Assembly: GCA_031761405.1 (NCBI GenBank)
Contig: JASEVX010000001.1
Location: forward strand, 48,097,102-48,161,101
Origin: Serripes groenlandicus
Taxonomy: Eukaryota; Mollusca; Bivalvia; Cardiida; Cardiidae
Length of the DNA stretch: 64,000 nt
Reading direction: 5' to 3'
In this document: piece by piece, positions 1 to 9,518 of the stretch
Layout: each line of letters begins with the position of its first letter
Numbering within the stretch: the first letter of the stretch is position 1
Program-made: the position numbers and the translations under genes
The notes under the pieces: generated by a model
The model's input: only the letters and a program-made list of their open reading frames with translations
What the model was told of the DNA's origin: nothing
Database searches by the model: none

Positions 1-43
1 GCCATGACATAAGCTCAAGTGGCTTTCAGCCAGTGGAGCTAAA
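1..43 (+). mobile_element. Right terminus of a pearl/Helentron-like element (cut by window edge)
   Basis: The first 43 bases match the right end of the element at 39587-40343: both have a GACATAAGC motif, then a small hairpin (TGGCT-ttc-AGCCA here), then GAGCTAAA or GAGGTAAA. The body of the element lies outside the window. A 19-bp inverted match to this end also occurs at 39505-39523. Confidence 0.6.
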
Positions 44-60
44 CAAATATATTTTTTTAT

Positions 61-123
61 ATTTTTGCCTGGATGTTTTCAAAGTCATCTTCTTCAGATT
101 TGTTGTACGTGGAAAAGGGTTAA
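61..123 (+). mobile_element. TTAA-MITE right-end fragment
   Basis: This is the right part of the palindromic MITE family: GATGTTTTCAAAGTC, a degraded CTGCAGCAGA region, then GTGGAAAAGGG ending in TTAA at 120-123. The left arm is absent. Confidence 0.6.
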
Positions 124-284
124 CACTCAGTCATGCAACAAGAGATATACTCTATGAAACCAGCAAATACTAGAATCAGATTATACAATGGTGCAAGTGT
201 AAAAGCCTCTTCAATGTAAATCAAACAGTTGAAGTGATGTAGCATTTTAATGACCGGGTAAGTCTGTAACTTGACTCCAATGTC

Positions 285-469
285 TTAAACCCTTTCCCTC
301 ATATATACTCTTTCTGACGCCTCTGCAGCAGACAGCTTTTTGAAAACATAGTGACAAAAGAAGAAATTGCACAAAACGTGCAATTCTCCTTTTGCCACAA
401 TGTTTTCAAATTGTTGTCATATGTTCAAAGTCGTCTGCTGCAGAATTGTCGTATGAGGGAAAGGATTAA
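285..469. mobile_element. Palindromic TTAA-MITE copy
   Basis: This is a near-complete copy. It starts TTAAA-CCCTTTCCC, continues through GACGCCTCTGCAGCAGAC, has the hairpin centre around 365-400 (reciprocal AGAAATTGCAC and GTGCAATTCTCC arms), and ends GGGAAAGGATTAA. The family has CCC...GGG ends and TTAA on both sides, as known for piggyBac-type elements. No transposase is present. Confidence 0.8.
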
Positions 470-636
470 CCCTTTCCCACATACTAATTGAATATTGAAA
501 AGCTTTTTAAATGAAAGTATAACTATTAAATATTAAATTCAAAACATTGTGACAAAAGTAGAAATTGATAGTGGGTACAAAATTCATCTGTCACAGAATT
601 GTCAAAATGCATAAATTATATTTATGGGAAAGGGCG
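466..636. mobile_element. Diverged TTAA-MITE copy abutting the previous one
   Basis: It begins at the same TTAA that closes the preceding copy (466-469) with CCCTTTCCCACATAC and ends ATGGGAAAGGG. The middle is diverged: the second arm lacks the CTGCAGCAGACGAC block. Two copies sharing one TTAA suggest insertion of one at the edge of the other. Confidence 0.6.
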
Positions 637-639
637 GAA

Positions 640-1035
640 CAAAATCAATCTTACCAACACTTTTTGAAAACAACATTTGAAATAGAGACATCCCTAAAAA
701 TGTTATTTCTGTTTTCCCCTGGCTGAAATGCTTTCATCTACTATCAATGAATATAACTATTTTTCATTTTTTCTAAAATAAGCATATTGGATAAATCCTG
801 GGAAAAGGAAAAGTTCCGAACTGTGTAGTTAAAAAACAGCCTAAACATCTGATCCATCCAATCAGATTATACACACGTTGTAACCTATGAACAGTGTGGA
901 TCTTGATCAGACTTAATATATGCACTAGCTGATCTGGATCTGCACTTTTCACCAAAGCTTTTGTGTACCGTATCACCTCAAAGGGCTCTAATGGTTAATT
1001 CTTAAATAGGAAGGTCAGTATATGGAAAATAGACG
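640..1035. other. Unannotated AT-rich sequence
   Basis: No gene or recognisable element was found. Around 898-945 there are two GATC-containing stretches faintly like the inner part of the TGAGCCG MITE family, too diverged to call. Confidence 0.5.
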
Positions 1036-1212
1036 TTAACACTTTCCCATATCACAACAAATCTGCAGCAGACGACTTTGAAAACATCTTATCAAAAATA
1101 ATGGTGAAAATGCTCATCGTGAGCAATTTCACCTTTAACACAATGTTTTCAAAATTCGTCTGCTGCAGAGGCGTAAAAGAGCGTCTATACAATGTATGTG
1201 GGAAAGGATTAA
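1036..1212. mobile_element. Palindromic TTAA-MITE copy
   Basis: It is bounded by TTAA at 1036-1039 and at 1209-1212. The left part has ACTTTCCCATA and CTGCAGCAGACGAC; the centre is GCTCATCGTGAGC, a perfect short palindrome; the right part has CAATGTTTTCAAAATTCGTC and GGGAAAGGA. The two arms pair along most of the length. Confidence 0.8.
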
Positions 1213-1734
1213 AATAAAGTGGCAAGACGAAAAATTGCTCATTATTAGCTGCAGATGTAGAAAAATCATTGTTGGACAGATACATTTTCAAGTTATATGT
1301 ATATATCGTACACCAGGATAACTGAATACACATCAGTTCAAAAATGTCTAAATTAATCATTTGACAATTTCCTACATGCAACAAATTTGCAGCGGTGACT
1401 GAATACATCATAATAAAAAGTATTTTTTCCTAGTGTTAAAATGTCTTTACAACATGCATAATATTAGATAGGACTAAACCTGGAACCAACCATGCTACAT
1501 TTGATTCCCCAAATAAGTGAAGGAAAGGTTTCAGTTATAAAACATAGATATTTTCAATCTATTACCTGCTTTATCATCCTAGCTATTTCAAAACTAGTAA
1601 AACACTAGATGAAGATATTTTATACGATAAACATAATTACAAGTTTGGAAAAAAAGATAAAACATTTTTACAAATTTCCTTGGCCTACAATATTTGGAAA
1701 ACCCCTCGGAGTTGTGCAGAGTTGTCAAAAGTAC
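1213..1734. other. Unannotated AT-rich sequence
   Basis: Nothing recognisable was found on either strand: no long open frame, no repeat shared with the rest of the window. Confidence 0.5.
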
Positions 1735-2034
1735 AGACCGCCTCGGTGATGTAGTGGTAGAGCGTGCGCCTCGTGTGCGGGAGGTCGCGGGTTATATATC
1801 ACCGGTCGGGTGATGCCAAAGACTTTATACATGGTATTTAATTAATGGCTGCCTTCCTTGGCGCTCAGGGTTGCGGGGTTTGTATTACGACAGACTGGCT
1901 GGTGTCAGAATAAATGGACCAGTAGTACTGGTCACTTACACAGGAAACGCCGTGACATAACTGAACTATTGTTGAAAGCAGCTTAAAGCATCAAACTATC
2001 AATCAATCAATCAATCAATTAACCAATCAATTAT
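1735..2034 (+). mobile_element. tRNA-derived SINE, near full length (SINE family 1)
   Basis: The head is tRNA-like: GATGTAGTGGTAGAGCG at about 1747 fits the pol III A box, and the B-box region GCGGGTTATATATCACC near 1788 is mutated. The body includes GGAAACGCCGTGACATAAC and ATTGTTGAAAGCAGC, and the tail is (TCAA)n at about 2000-2030. The same body and tail recur in copies at 3302-3470, 3500-3592 and 4990-5240. The damaged B box suggests this copy is inactive. Confidence 0.75.
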
Positions 2035-2087
2035 TAATTATGTTTAAGGACACAGCAATTTGTATTCTTTAACATATGTTCATACTT

Positions 2088-2166
2088 GCAGAGGCATTTT
2101 AATGCATGCGGATATGCTTTCAAACTCTTCTGTTGCAGATGTGCTCTGTGTGGGAAACAGTTTAAT
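2088..2166 (+). mobile_element. TTAA-MITE fragment
   Basis: A degraded right half: GCTTTCAAACTCTTCTGTTGCAGATGTG followed by GTGTGGGAAACAGTTTAA, corresponding to the family's TTTTCAAAAGTCGTCTGC and ATGTGGGAAAGGGTTAA. Confidence 0.5.
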
Positions 2167-2941
2167 GAGTAACACTACAAGGGAAGCAATCTTCGGAAAT
2201 GTGCAATCATGGAAGATTAAAATAAACCGATGCCACTGAACAGACTATTTTCTTTTCACCATTCAATTATTCAAGCCTTCTTAAAACGTCGGATAATATA
2301 TTTCTTGTAAATAACCACAATCTGTGATAAACAAAGCCAAAGAAAAAAGTCTTACCTTTAAATTTGAATTTTTCAAACTCGAACAACTTTTCAGTCTACC
2401 GGCTCCCTTCACTGACCAAACGACACTGCCGCGCGCGGAAGTTCTAAGCGCGCCTTTTCTTAAAATGTGGCATCCTATGATTGGCTTATTTGGATCAGGT
2501 GAGTTGATAGTAAATTTCATTTTATTTTTAGAACTGTCACCCCAACGTTCCTGCCACCTGCAGGCTGCACCTAGCCAAACATTTACCCTTTATCCAAAAC
2601 TTTGTTTCTGTGCTTGGCATCGAAATCAAGGCGATTATAAAATAAATAGACTAGTTTTTTTAAATGTGTTTTAATTGCAGTTGTTTTTGCAGATATAATT
2701 GGGTCACTTCTCCTTCGTCTGCCCATTTGTCTGGCCCGTATTCGCTAAGTGACGTATTAGCAAATTCGTAGCTCATTATGTTAAACACTCATACCCCCCA
2801 AGACACATCCATAACGTAAGTTGAGATACCAGACAGTGTCAACATGCTATATTCGGTTATAGCCAACCAACATGCCTCGAAAATGGCCAAGCACCTCATC
2901 TCCCTCCATATATAGGACTATATTACATGTATACGGTCTGT
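2167..2941. other. Low-repeat segment with a GC-rich patch and a consensus splice-donor motif
   Basis: No gene could be assigned. A GC-rich patch lies at about 2425-2455 (GCCGCGCGCGG), followed by GATTGGCT (an inverted CCAAT motif) and CAGGTGAGT near 2495, a consensus-like 5' splice site. These could belong to a promoter or first exon, but no convincing coding frame accompanies them. A plus frame at 2324-2674 and an overlapping minus frame at 2281-2520 show no family resemblance. Confidence 0.25.
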
Positions 2942-3030
2942 CGCGACACTGGTGCTACTGTGTGAGTTACAGGCTCACTCGAGTCTTTACTAAACACAGA
3001 TGCATTAAGGCGCGAATATAAATGTTATCA
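2942..3030 (-). mobile_element. SINE tail fragment (shared with 6905-7090)
   Basis: GCGACACTGGTG...AGGCTCACTCGAGTCTTTACT...GCAGATGCATT is repeated with few changes at 6913-7010, where it sits downstream (minus strand) of a tRNA-like head. Here the head is missing. Confidence 0.55.
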
Positions 3031-3074
3031 TAGGATGAATATGCCCGTCTTGACAGTGGCTGCTTTTCACATAG

Positions 3075-3210
3075 AATATATGCCCATTGCTGGTAGCAAA
3101 GCGGTCTGTCACTCAAGGGATTGTGAGTTCGAACCCCTGGTCGGTTAACATTCTGTCCGACGTCTGACAAACATCAAAACGACAAATGTCATTCGTCTTC
3201 CACCAATGGA
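3075..3210 (+). mobile_element. tRNA-like SINE (SINE family 2)
   Basis: TGGTAGCAAAGCGGT resembles an A box and GAGTTCGAACCCC is a near-perfect B box. The downstream part (ATTCTGTCCGACGTCTGACA, then ATTCGTC and CCACCAATGGAC) is matched in inverted orientation at 7325-7470. The two copies define a second SINE family. Confidence 0.6.
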
Positions 3211-3301
3211 CTATTAATCTATGTCGAAAGGCAGCCAGTTGCTTGGAAAGACTGTTAAGTGGAGGATTTGTGTCAAAAAGCAAGGCAACTCATGGGTAGG
3301 T

Positions 3302-3470
3302 GGATTAATTGATTGTTTTGAATTTAACTCTGCTTTCAACAATTTTTCGGTTATATCACGGCGTTTCCTGAGTCAGTTACCAGTTCTACTTGTCCCTTTA
3401 TCTTGGAACAAGCCCGTCAGTCGTAATGCTCATCCCTTAATCTTGAGCGCCACGGAGCACAGCAATTACA
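3302..3470 (-). mobile_element. SINE family 1, 5'-truncated copy
   Basis: Read on the minus strand it contains GGCGCTCAAGA, GGAAACGCCGTGATATAAC and ATTGTTGAAAGCAGAG, then a CAATCAATTAAT tail. This matches the body and tail of the copy at 1735-2034. The tRNA-like head is absent. Confidence 0.65.
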
Positions 3471-3499
3471 ACCATTTATAAAGTATTTGACCTGGGTGA

Positions 3500-3592
3500 T
3501 CTTTTCATTGGTAGGACACCTGGCCTTCATGATATGACTGAACATTTGTTGAAGTCGACGTTAAATCCCCAATCAATTAATTGATTCGGAGA
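3500..3592 (+). mobile_element. SINE family 1, tail fragment
   Basis: ATATGACTGAACATTTGTTG and GTCGACGTTAAATCCCC followed by AATCAATTAATTGATT match the 3' end of the SINE at 1735-2034. It faces the opposite way from the adjacent truncated copy. Confidence 0.6.
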
Positions 3593-4040
3593 ACAATAAT
3601 GTTATCTATGTCCTAGTAAATTTATGTTATGAGCTTTCTGCATCTGATTTTAAGAAGATAGTTCGTTTAAAGGTTTAATTTGTATTAAACCCGATTTCAA
3701 CATTATTACAGTAATACCACCGCAAAAGAACACTTAACAGTTTTAAGCTAGGACAGATGCCTTACCAATAGGCCTTCCCCAATGAACGCCGCGAACGGGA
3801 AAAGAACACTTATTTACTGATAATCCACACAGTTCACTCATTCTTGATTCCTGTGACAACATACATTGCCTAAGGGCATTCCACAATGACCGGCGTGACT
3901 GGGGATCGAACCCGGGTCAAATGCCCAGTCGCTAACAACTCGGCCTCGACCGATGTATATTTGAAAAGACGTGAACTAAATCAACCAATATTTTACTAAC
4001 GAACGTGTGCACGCTGATCTTGTACTTGCACCTGTTTCCT
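3593..4040. other. Unannotated; contains a tRNA-like B box on the minus strand
   Basis: On the minus strand at about 3890-3925 there is GGGTTCGATCCCC, a perfect pol III B box, preceded by GTTGTTAGCGACTGGGC. No complete tRNA cloverleaf could be drawn, so this is more likely a SINE head remnant than a tRNA gene. The rest holds nothing I recognise. Confidence 0.4.
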
Positions 4041-4142
4041 AAATGAGCCGCGTCTAGCGATTTGAGGGTCTCAATGACACTCGGGAGTTGATATCATTTA
4101 AAGTTATATTGGCATAACAACTAGTGGGGCTACACTTCCGGT

Positions 4143-4405
4143 TGAGCCGTTCCGCGAGAAAACCAACATTGTGGACTCTACGTAAAGTATCGACTCGGAT
4201 CAGCATAAGCATGCAGCGCAGGCTAATCCGGACAGACACTTTTCCCCTCCTGTGGATCTTCTGTTTCAGGAATCATTACTCTATACTTCTATTCCATTGA
4301 GACAAAATGTGTCAGCCCGGATCAGTCTGCGCGAACTGCGCAGGCTGATCTGGGTCGATACATTACGCAGAGGCCATATTTTTGGTTTTCTCGCGGGACG
4401 GCTCA
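4143..4405. mobile_element. Palindromic MITE with TGAGCCG termini
   Basis: It has 23-bp terminal inverted repeats starting TGAGCCGTTCCGCGAGAAAA and ending GGACGGCTCA, with 22 of 23 positions matching. Internally a second palindrome, GATCAGTCTGCGC / GCGCAGGCTGATC, lies at about 4321-4353. I recall similar TGAGCCG...GAGAAAACCAAC palindromes as common in bivalve genomes. A lone end (AATGAGCCGCGTC) lies at about 4044. No target duplication is clear. Confidence 0.75.
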
Positions 4406-4504
4406 TTTGTGTTTGCTAAAACATGCATCTAGACAAAATGACATGGTGGACTGACGGTGTAGGTTCTGGTGAGACTGGGCTGATTTCCCTAAGAGTGTCG
4501 TTAG

Positions 4505-4734
4505 TTAACCCTTTACCTCATACGACAATTCTGCAGCAGACGACTTTGAACATATTTTGTAAAAAAGTAGAAAATCTCTATAATTGAATGGATAACCTAT
4601 GACTAAAAGTGGAAAACATTGTGGCAAAAGGAGAAATTGCACGTTTTGTGCAATTTCTTCTTTTGTCACTATGTTTTCAAATAGCCGTCTGCTGTAGAGG
4701 CGTCAGAAAGCGTCTATCTTAGGGAAAGGGTTAA
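4505..4734. mobile_element. Palindromic TTAA-MITE copy, well preserved
   Basis: TTAA at 4505-4508 and 4731-4734 flank CCCTTTACC...GGGAAAGGG. Both arms carry the GCAGCAGACGAC or CGTCTGCTG block, and the hairpin GGAGAAATTGCAC / GTGCAATTTCTTC is at the centre. A 50-bp stretch with ATAATTGAATGGATAACCTA in the left arm is shared with the copies at 7133-7259 and 8985-9198, marking a subfamily. Confidence 0.85.
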
Positions 4735-4858
4735 CGGCAATTACACGTGATTCTATTATAAAACGAAATATTGTCAACTCGGATAACTAAATATATATTT
4801 TGTTTGTTTGTTAGCATTCAACAGAAACATGAGTTGGTTTGTCCTTTCCTTTAGATAT

Positions 4859-4928
4859 CTCGAGCTCGGGAGAGTCTAAGTAAAATCATATCAAGCTCGG
4901 GAGAGTGCAAGTAAAATCATATCATCTA
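4859..4928. repeat. 31-bp direct duplication
   Basis: AGCTCGGGAGAGTCTAAGT...ATCATATCA at 4863 recurs from 4894 with one change (TCTAAG to TGCAAG). Two units only. Confidence 0.85.
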
Positions 4929-4989
4929 ACATAGGTGTTTAACCCTATTTGAAAGAGTCCATAGCCAATTTTAGAAATATTAAGACAAA

Positions 4990-5240
4990 AAGTGTAGGGG
5001 TTTTACACCGCTTTCAACATTCTAAGTAATGTGAAGGCGTTTCCTGGGTAAGTTATAAGTACTAATGGTCAATTTATCCGGACACCCGCCATTCAGTAGA
5101 AATGCTAACCCCACAGTGCTTTGAGCGAAGAGGGAAAGCAATTTTCAATGTATGAAGAATTGCCAGATCGGGAATAGAACTCATGACCTCCCAAACGCTC
5201 TACCACTACGCAATGTTAAAGTTGGCAGCCTGGTCAGACG
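4990..5240 (-). mobile_element. SINE family 1 copy, minus strand
   Basis: The minus strand carries GCGTAGTGGTAGAGCG (A-box fit) at about 5205, GAGTTCTATTCCC (damaged B box) near 5175, then GGAAACGCCTTCACATTAC and GTTGAAAGCGGTGTAAAAC. It parallels the copy at 1735-2034 in order and length. The head is better preserved than the tail. Confidence 0.7.
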
Positions 5241-5512
5241 GCGAGGACACCACGGCTTGTCTGGCTCTATGCTGGCTGTTGGGCGGCTGAAGCAGGTCAA
5301 AGGGTTGGTGTCGTTTGATATTTTCTGGTGCGAAATAAACATGGCATTTTCAGAAATAGATTTATGACACTTCATCTCTGTACAAAACACCGGAAGTATA
5401 AGAGGTACAGACACGGGGAAGTGGTTGTATTTATCCCTTATGGCAGAATAGTACAGTTGATTATGAGTGACGGTAAAGCATGGGTGTGCAACTGTGTACC
5501 GCTTAGTCTAAT

Positions 5513-5730
5513 TTAACCCTTTCCCACATACAACCAAATTCGAAACATCCAGGCAAAACTATGCAACATTTCAATAAATGAAAGTAATAATTAACAAAGA
5601 AAATGTTGAACATATCGTGTACAAAGGAGACAATTGCTCGTTCTCAGCAACTTTTTATTTTGCTGTAATGTTTTCAAAAGTCGTCTGCTGCAGAGGCGTC
5701 AGAAAGCGTCTGTATATGGGAAAGGGATAA
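5513..5730. mobile_element. TTAA-MITE copy
   Basis: It starts TTAACCCTTTCCCACATAC and ends ATGGGAAAGGGATAA. The right arm has TGTAATGTTTTCAAAAGTCG and CTGCTGCAGAGGCGTCAG. The left arm is diverged (CGAAACATCCAGGCAAAAC). Confidence 0.75.
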
Positions 5731-5903
5731 ACTATTCGACGGATTTTAGTCTTCATCCAAAACCATTAGAAAATATGATCGTCGTCAAGCAAGGAGGTAA
5801 ATTGTCGCATGAGCAAACAGTGGAGACTCGGGTAAGCCTAACGTTCACACAGTACACCAACGCCTTTCCTGTTTAATAAAAGCTACATTTCTATGCATGA
5901 CCC

Positions 5904-6102
5904 TTAACCCTTTCCTACATACAGACGCTTTTTGACGCCCCTGCAGCAGACGACTCACATTTGTTTTAGCAATCTGTCCTGTTGACACACTGTTTTCATC
6001 CATCTTCAATAATTATACTTAAATGTAGTGATGTTCCACATTTTTGCTTTGACTATTCTAAAGTCGTCTGCTACGAATTTATTGTAATTCGGAAAGGGTT
6101 TA
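5904..6102. mobile_element. TTAA-MITE copy
   Basis: It starts TTAACCCTTTCCTACATAC, has GACGCCCCTGCAGCAGACGA, and ends TCGGAAAGGGTTTA. The central hairpin is eroded. The right arm retains AAAGTCGTCTGCT. Confidence 0.7.
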
Positions 6103-6279
6103 TGACCCCGTGTGCCGCCAAACGGACATACAGCAATACCCATTGTCTCGTCTAGTACCATGTAGCGATACAGTTGAAACGGCACCGGTTTCGATCCCCG
6201 CTTCAGAATAATCCAAACCTCAGGAATCCGTAATTGGTCAGCGTTTAAGCTGTTGGAATTTAAGACTGAAAAATTTAAG

Positions 6280-6386
6280 GTTGAAAAAGAGAAATCGCTC
6301 ATCAAAGGCATTTTTTTTTTTTTTTTTTTCAAAACATCATCTGCTGCAGATGTGCCAACATGTGTCTACAGGTGGGAAAGGGCCAA
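6280..6386. mobile_element. TTAA-MITE fragment interrupted by a T19 run
   Basis: A partial left arm (GTTGAAAAAGAGAAATCGCTCAT) and right arm (CAAAACATCATCTGCTGCAG...GGTGGGAAAGGG) flank 19 consecutive T at 6311-6329. The T run replaces the hairpin centre; it may be slippage or an inserted oligo(T). Confidence 0.6.
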
Positions 6387-6434
6387 CTTTAAAATGAAGA
6401 TGGTCATTTTTTATGTGTCATGGTTCATTTCTTG

Positions 6435-6530
6435 CGGCTCCCGGTAGCCCGGTGGTGAATGCATCGACTTGCGGAGCTGGAGGTAGAAGTTTTCGAATTC
6501 TAGTGGTGATAGTCTCTATAAATCGAAGTA
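6435..6530 (+). mobile_element. Possible tRNA-like SINE head
   Basis: GTAGCCCGGTGGTGAATGC followed about 40 bases later by GTTTTCGAATTC loosely fits A and B boxes. There is no matching body elsewhere in the window. Low confidence. Confidence 0.3.
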
Positions 6531-6680
6531 CAACAAGAGATGTTTGTCAAACATTATGCCCCCCCCCCCCCCCCCCTTGGGGTTGAGTTATCACTCGGAC
6601 AAGCTTTGGTCTACCAACCGACCGACCGACATGTGCAAAGAAATATACCCCTCTTCTTCGAAAGGGGCATAATTATTCGA
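6531..6680 (+). mobile_element. Short pearl-like element without core repeats
   Basis: It starts ACAAGAGATG, has a C18 run at 6559-6576, a short (ACCG)n tract at about 6616-6630, and ends with a stem-loop (CCCCT...AGGGG at about 6648-6669) and GCATAAT. This is the left end, tetranucleotide tract and right hairpin of the pearl-like architecture with the internal tandem repeats missing. Confidence 0.45.
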
Positions 6681-6682
6681 AG

Positions 6683-6794
6683 GAGTTGAAAACATTGTGA
6701 CAAAAGGAGAAATTGCTCATCCTAAGCAATTTCTACTTTTGTCACCACGTTTTTAAAAGTGCATCAAAATGTGTCTCTTAATGGGAAAGGGTCA
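6683..6794. mobile_element. TTAA-MITE, central hairpin plus right end
   Basis: GAAAACATTGTGACAAAAGG, then AGAAATTGCTCATCCTAAGC and GCAATTTCTACTTTTGTCAC form the hairpin; the right end is ATGGGAAAGGGTCAA. The left terminus is missing. Confidence 0.65.
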
Positions 6795-6904
6795 ATGACA
6801 CTTTACTTTTGACGTCATTTACTGTTATATGGGCATACAACTAGTGGGCTACAGATGTGGGTATTTTTGCCAAAAGATATAGCTTGAACTGTATAGATCA
6901 TGTA

Positions 6905-7090
6905 TGATGACTGTAGCGACACTGGTGATACCGTTTGATTACACAGGCTCACTCGAGTCTTTACTGGACGCAGATGCATTGAGGCGGGTATATAAATTTA
7001 TCATAATAAGAATTCGACCCGGCCAGGAATCGAACCCGCGACCTCCCCCACCTAGGGCGGACGCTCTACCACTTCACCTGTGAATACCGT
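6905..7090 (-). mobile_element. tRNA-derived SINE with intact A and B boxes, minus strand
   Basis: The minus strand reads GTGAAGTGGTAGAGCGTCCG (A box) at about 7080-7055 and CGGGTTCGATTCCTGG (perfect B box) near 7040-7020. The downstream body (down to about 6913) is shared with 2942-3030. This is the best preserved pol III-type promoter in the window. It is not a tRNA gene: no acceptor-stem pairing was found. Confidence 0.65.
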
Positions 7091-7132
7091 GAATATGCCT
7101 AGATTGCGTCATCCACGGCCCCATTGAAGATA

Positions 7133-7259
7133 TTAACCCTTTCCCTCATATAGGTGCTTTCTGACGCCTCCATTCAATTATGGAATGGATAACCTATTTT
7201 TTGACAAAATACGTTCAAAGTTCTCTGCTGCAGAATTGCCGTATGAGGGAAAGGGTTAA
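7133..7259. mobile_element. Short TTAA-MITE copy (internal deletion)
   Basis: TTAA at 7133-7136 and 7256-7259 flank CCCTTTCCCTCATATAG and GTATGAGGGAAAGGG. The hairpin centre is deleted: the left arm jumps from GACGCCTCC to TCAATTATGGAATGGATAAC. At 127 bp it is the shortest copy with both ends. Confidence 0.8.
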
Positions 7260-7324
7260 CAAATGAATTCAGCGTTCTGGCATGTTATTCCATTCTGTAT
7301 TGCTAATAGTCTTGATCCAGACAG

Positions 7325-7470
7325 ACTGTTCGTCCATTGGTGGACGAATGACGCTTGTCACAGTGACTTTTGTCAAACGTCGGAAAGAATGTTGTCTGAG
7401 CTTGGGTTCAAACTCACAACCCCTAAATTGACAGCTCGCGTCGCTACCGACAGAGCTGCCAGGGCTTTGG
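7325..7470 (-). mobile_element. SINE family 2 copy, minus strand
   Basis: The minus strand reads AGCTCTGTCGGTAGCGACGC then GAGTTTGAACCC (B-box-like), then ACATTCTTTCCGACGTTTGACA and CGTCCACCAATGGACGAA. It matches the plus-strand copy at 3075-3210. Confidence 0.6.
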
Positions 7471-7646
7471 AAGAAAGGAGAGACTAATAAGACATCAATG
7501 TTGATAACTTTTATTGTTTATAAATTGTAATTGTATGATTTATGAAGACAAAGAATACTGTGAAACCATATTCACATAAGTATGTGGACTGTAATGGGAT
7601 GATAGTGGTCGCAACTGTTGACTTGAAAGTATATCTTTCGTCTGCT

Positions 7647-7838
7647 TTAAACCCTTTCCCACTTGCACATTTTGACGAATCTGCAGCAGACGATTTTTGA
7701 AAACAATGTGACAAAAGAAGGAGTTTCTTATAATGAGGAACTTCTACTTTTGTCATAATGAGTTCAACTCTATTAAAGATAACAAATCATTTTAAAAGCT
7801 TTCATTATAGAGTGTTTCCGTTTGTGCCAAAGGGTTAA
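7647..7838. mobile_element. TTAA-MITE copy
   Basis: It is bounded by TTAA at 7647-7650 and 7835-7838. It has CCCTTTCCCACTTGC, CTGCAGCAGACGATTTTTG, and the hairpin GTTTCTTATAATGAGGAAC. The right end is diverged (GTGCCAAAGGGTTAA). Confidence 0.75.
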
Positions 7839-8020
7839 AACATATGGAGGTAAGTTTCCGATCATGGCGTGTGCAATATCAGATTCCATTACAGAGCATT
7901 TTTGTTTGCCTTTCCACTGTCATCAAATGCAGATGTGTCAAAGGTATTCTGCATGTGGGAAAGGGTTTAAACTCCTTTTCTCAGACAACATCTCTAAATG
8001 TATTTTGTGTTCAATCTTTA

Positions 8021-8199
8021 TTAACCCTTTCCCACCCACAGTCGCTTTCTGACGCCTCTGCAGCAGATAGCTTTTGAAAACATTGTGACAAAAGAAAACA
8101 TTGCTCATAACTGGGACGACTAATAGTTGTCCCAGCTCATAATGAGCAATTTCTCCTTTTGCCATAATGTTTTCAACTCTGTATGTGGGAAAGGGTTAA
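8021..8199. mobile_element. TTAA-MITE, best-preserved copy
   Basis: TTAA at 8021-8024 and 8196-8199 flank CCCTTTCCCACCCACAG and GTATGTGGGAAAGGG. Inside are GACGCCTCTGCAGCAGATAG, GAAAACATTGTGACAAAAG, an extra palindrome (CTGGGACGACTAATAGTTGTCCCAG), GAGCAATTTCTCCTTTTGCC and ATAATGTTTTCAA. The right arm lacks the GTCGTCTGCTGCAG block. Family placement as piggyBac-type rests on the TTAA and CCC...GGG ends only. Confidence 0.85.
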
Positions 8200-8382
8200 C
8201 TCGGATCCCTTTTACGGTTATTTCTGGCAACTGGTACCATGACCAATGATATTTGACAAATCTTTAGATGCCTTTGGAGTAATATTTGCGACATACACTA
8301 TGTATTGATATACTTATGTTTGGTGAGTAATGTGGACACAGATAAGGCAGTTCATGGTCTAGATTGTATTCAAATGCATTGA

Positions 8383-8630
8383 TTAACCCCTTTCCAACAT
8401 ACAAGAAATATACAGCAGATAACATTAGAAACATGTAGGTAAAATATGGAAAATCTTAAGTAATAACAGTTATTGAATATACTTGACAACATAGTGCCAA
8501 TAGGAGAAATTGCACATTATGATCACTTTCTCTTTTTGCAACAATGTTTTCAAAAGTCGTCTGCTGTAATGCAAATGCGTTTATGATGAGGAACTATTGT
8601 TTAAAGTTGTGCATAGTGGGAAAAGGGTCA
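8383..8630. mobile_element. TTAA-MITE copy, diverged
   Basis: It starts TTAACCCCTTTCCAACATAC, has GAGAAATTGCACATTATG, TTTGCAACAATGTTTTCAAA, AGTCGTCTGCTGTAATG and ends AGTGGGAAAAGGGTCAA. Confidence 0.7.
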
Positions 8631-8984
8631 ACATTAACGTAAGGCACAAATTGTTTAAAAAAAGCCTTTGTTAGTTGAAAAACTGTTGATTTAAATAAAA
8701 AATCGGGGGAAATTGAGAACTTCCATATTTTACCTTTAAGCCATCATGAAACAGGAAAGATTTCTACCTTTCTGAATAAAATCGCTTCTTACACACACAG
8801 AACATAGCCATTAATCAAAACAGTTCAATGTGGAAATGTTATCAAATCAGTAACAAACATGACAAAACTAATTCTAAGGGAGATCAATATTAAGATTTCA
8901 GATTTAAAAATGGGATGAAAAATGTGTACTCAGGTGAGCTAGAAATTGACAAGCGATTTTTACTTTTTGCATCACTGTACTAAT
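8631..8984. other. Unannotated AT-rich spacer
   Basis: No gene or repeat recognised. Confidence 0.5.
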
Positions 8985-9198
8985 TTAACCCCTTCCCTCA
9001 TACAACTTTGAACATATATTGTCAAAAATGAGAAAATCTCTATAATTGAATGGATGACCTATGACTTAAAGTGGAAGACATTGTGGCAAAAGAAAAAATT
9101 GCTCGTTTTGAGCAATTTCTTCTTTTGTCACTATGTTTTTAAAAAAGCCATCTGCTGCAGAGGCATCAGAAAGCGTTTATATTAGGGAAACGGGTTAA
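8985..9198. mobile_element. TTAA-MITE copy
   Basis: TTAA at 8985-8988 and 9195-9198. It shares the ATAATTGAATGGAT insert with 4505-4734, has the hairpin AAAATTGCTCGTTTTGAGCA, and the right arm CATCTGCTGCAGAGGCATCAG ending GGGAAACGGGTTAA. Confidence 0.8.
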
Positions 9199-9518
9199 GA
9201 CCACTAGGAAAATATGAAATTAGGCAAACAGTAAATAAAGCAAGGATAAATTCAATTAAGGACAACGAAAAAAGTCCAGGAACACACTTTTAAATGATGG
9301 AACAATTATACTCGGAAAAGAAGCTAACAAAACTAGAACTGTCACTAAAGGTGACTACATTATCCCTGCAAATTGCTTCACTAGTGAAAATCAAGAGTTT
9401 TTGAAGAACATGCCATGTCGCCTACACATATGTCAGTAAATGAAAGCATGAATTGAGTCCTGTCAAGGCAGGCGACACGGAAAGTATGTCTTGCACATAT
9501 AAAAGTCTACCATGTTCC
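9199..9518. other. Unannotated spacer
   Basis: Nothing recognised; a 7-bp inverted pair TGTCGCC / GGCGACA at about 9417 and 9472 is too short to interpret. Confidence 0.5.

Noticed and set aside
6110..6215. Another pol III-type SINE head (ACCGGTTTCGATCCCC)
   Set aside because: A B-box-like match alone, with no A box at the right distance and no shared body.
6985..7090. Functional tRNA gene on the minus strand (also 3885-3955)
   Set aside because: A and B boxes are present but acceptor and anticodon stems do not pair, and the sequence runs into a shared SINE body.
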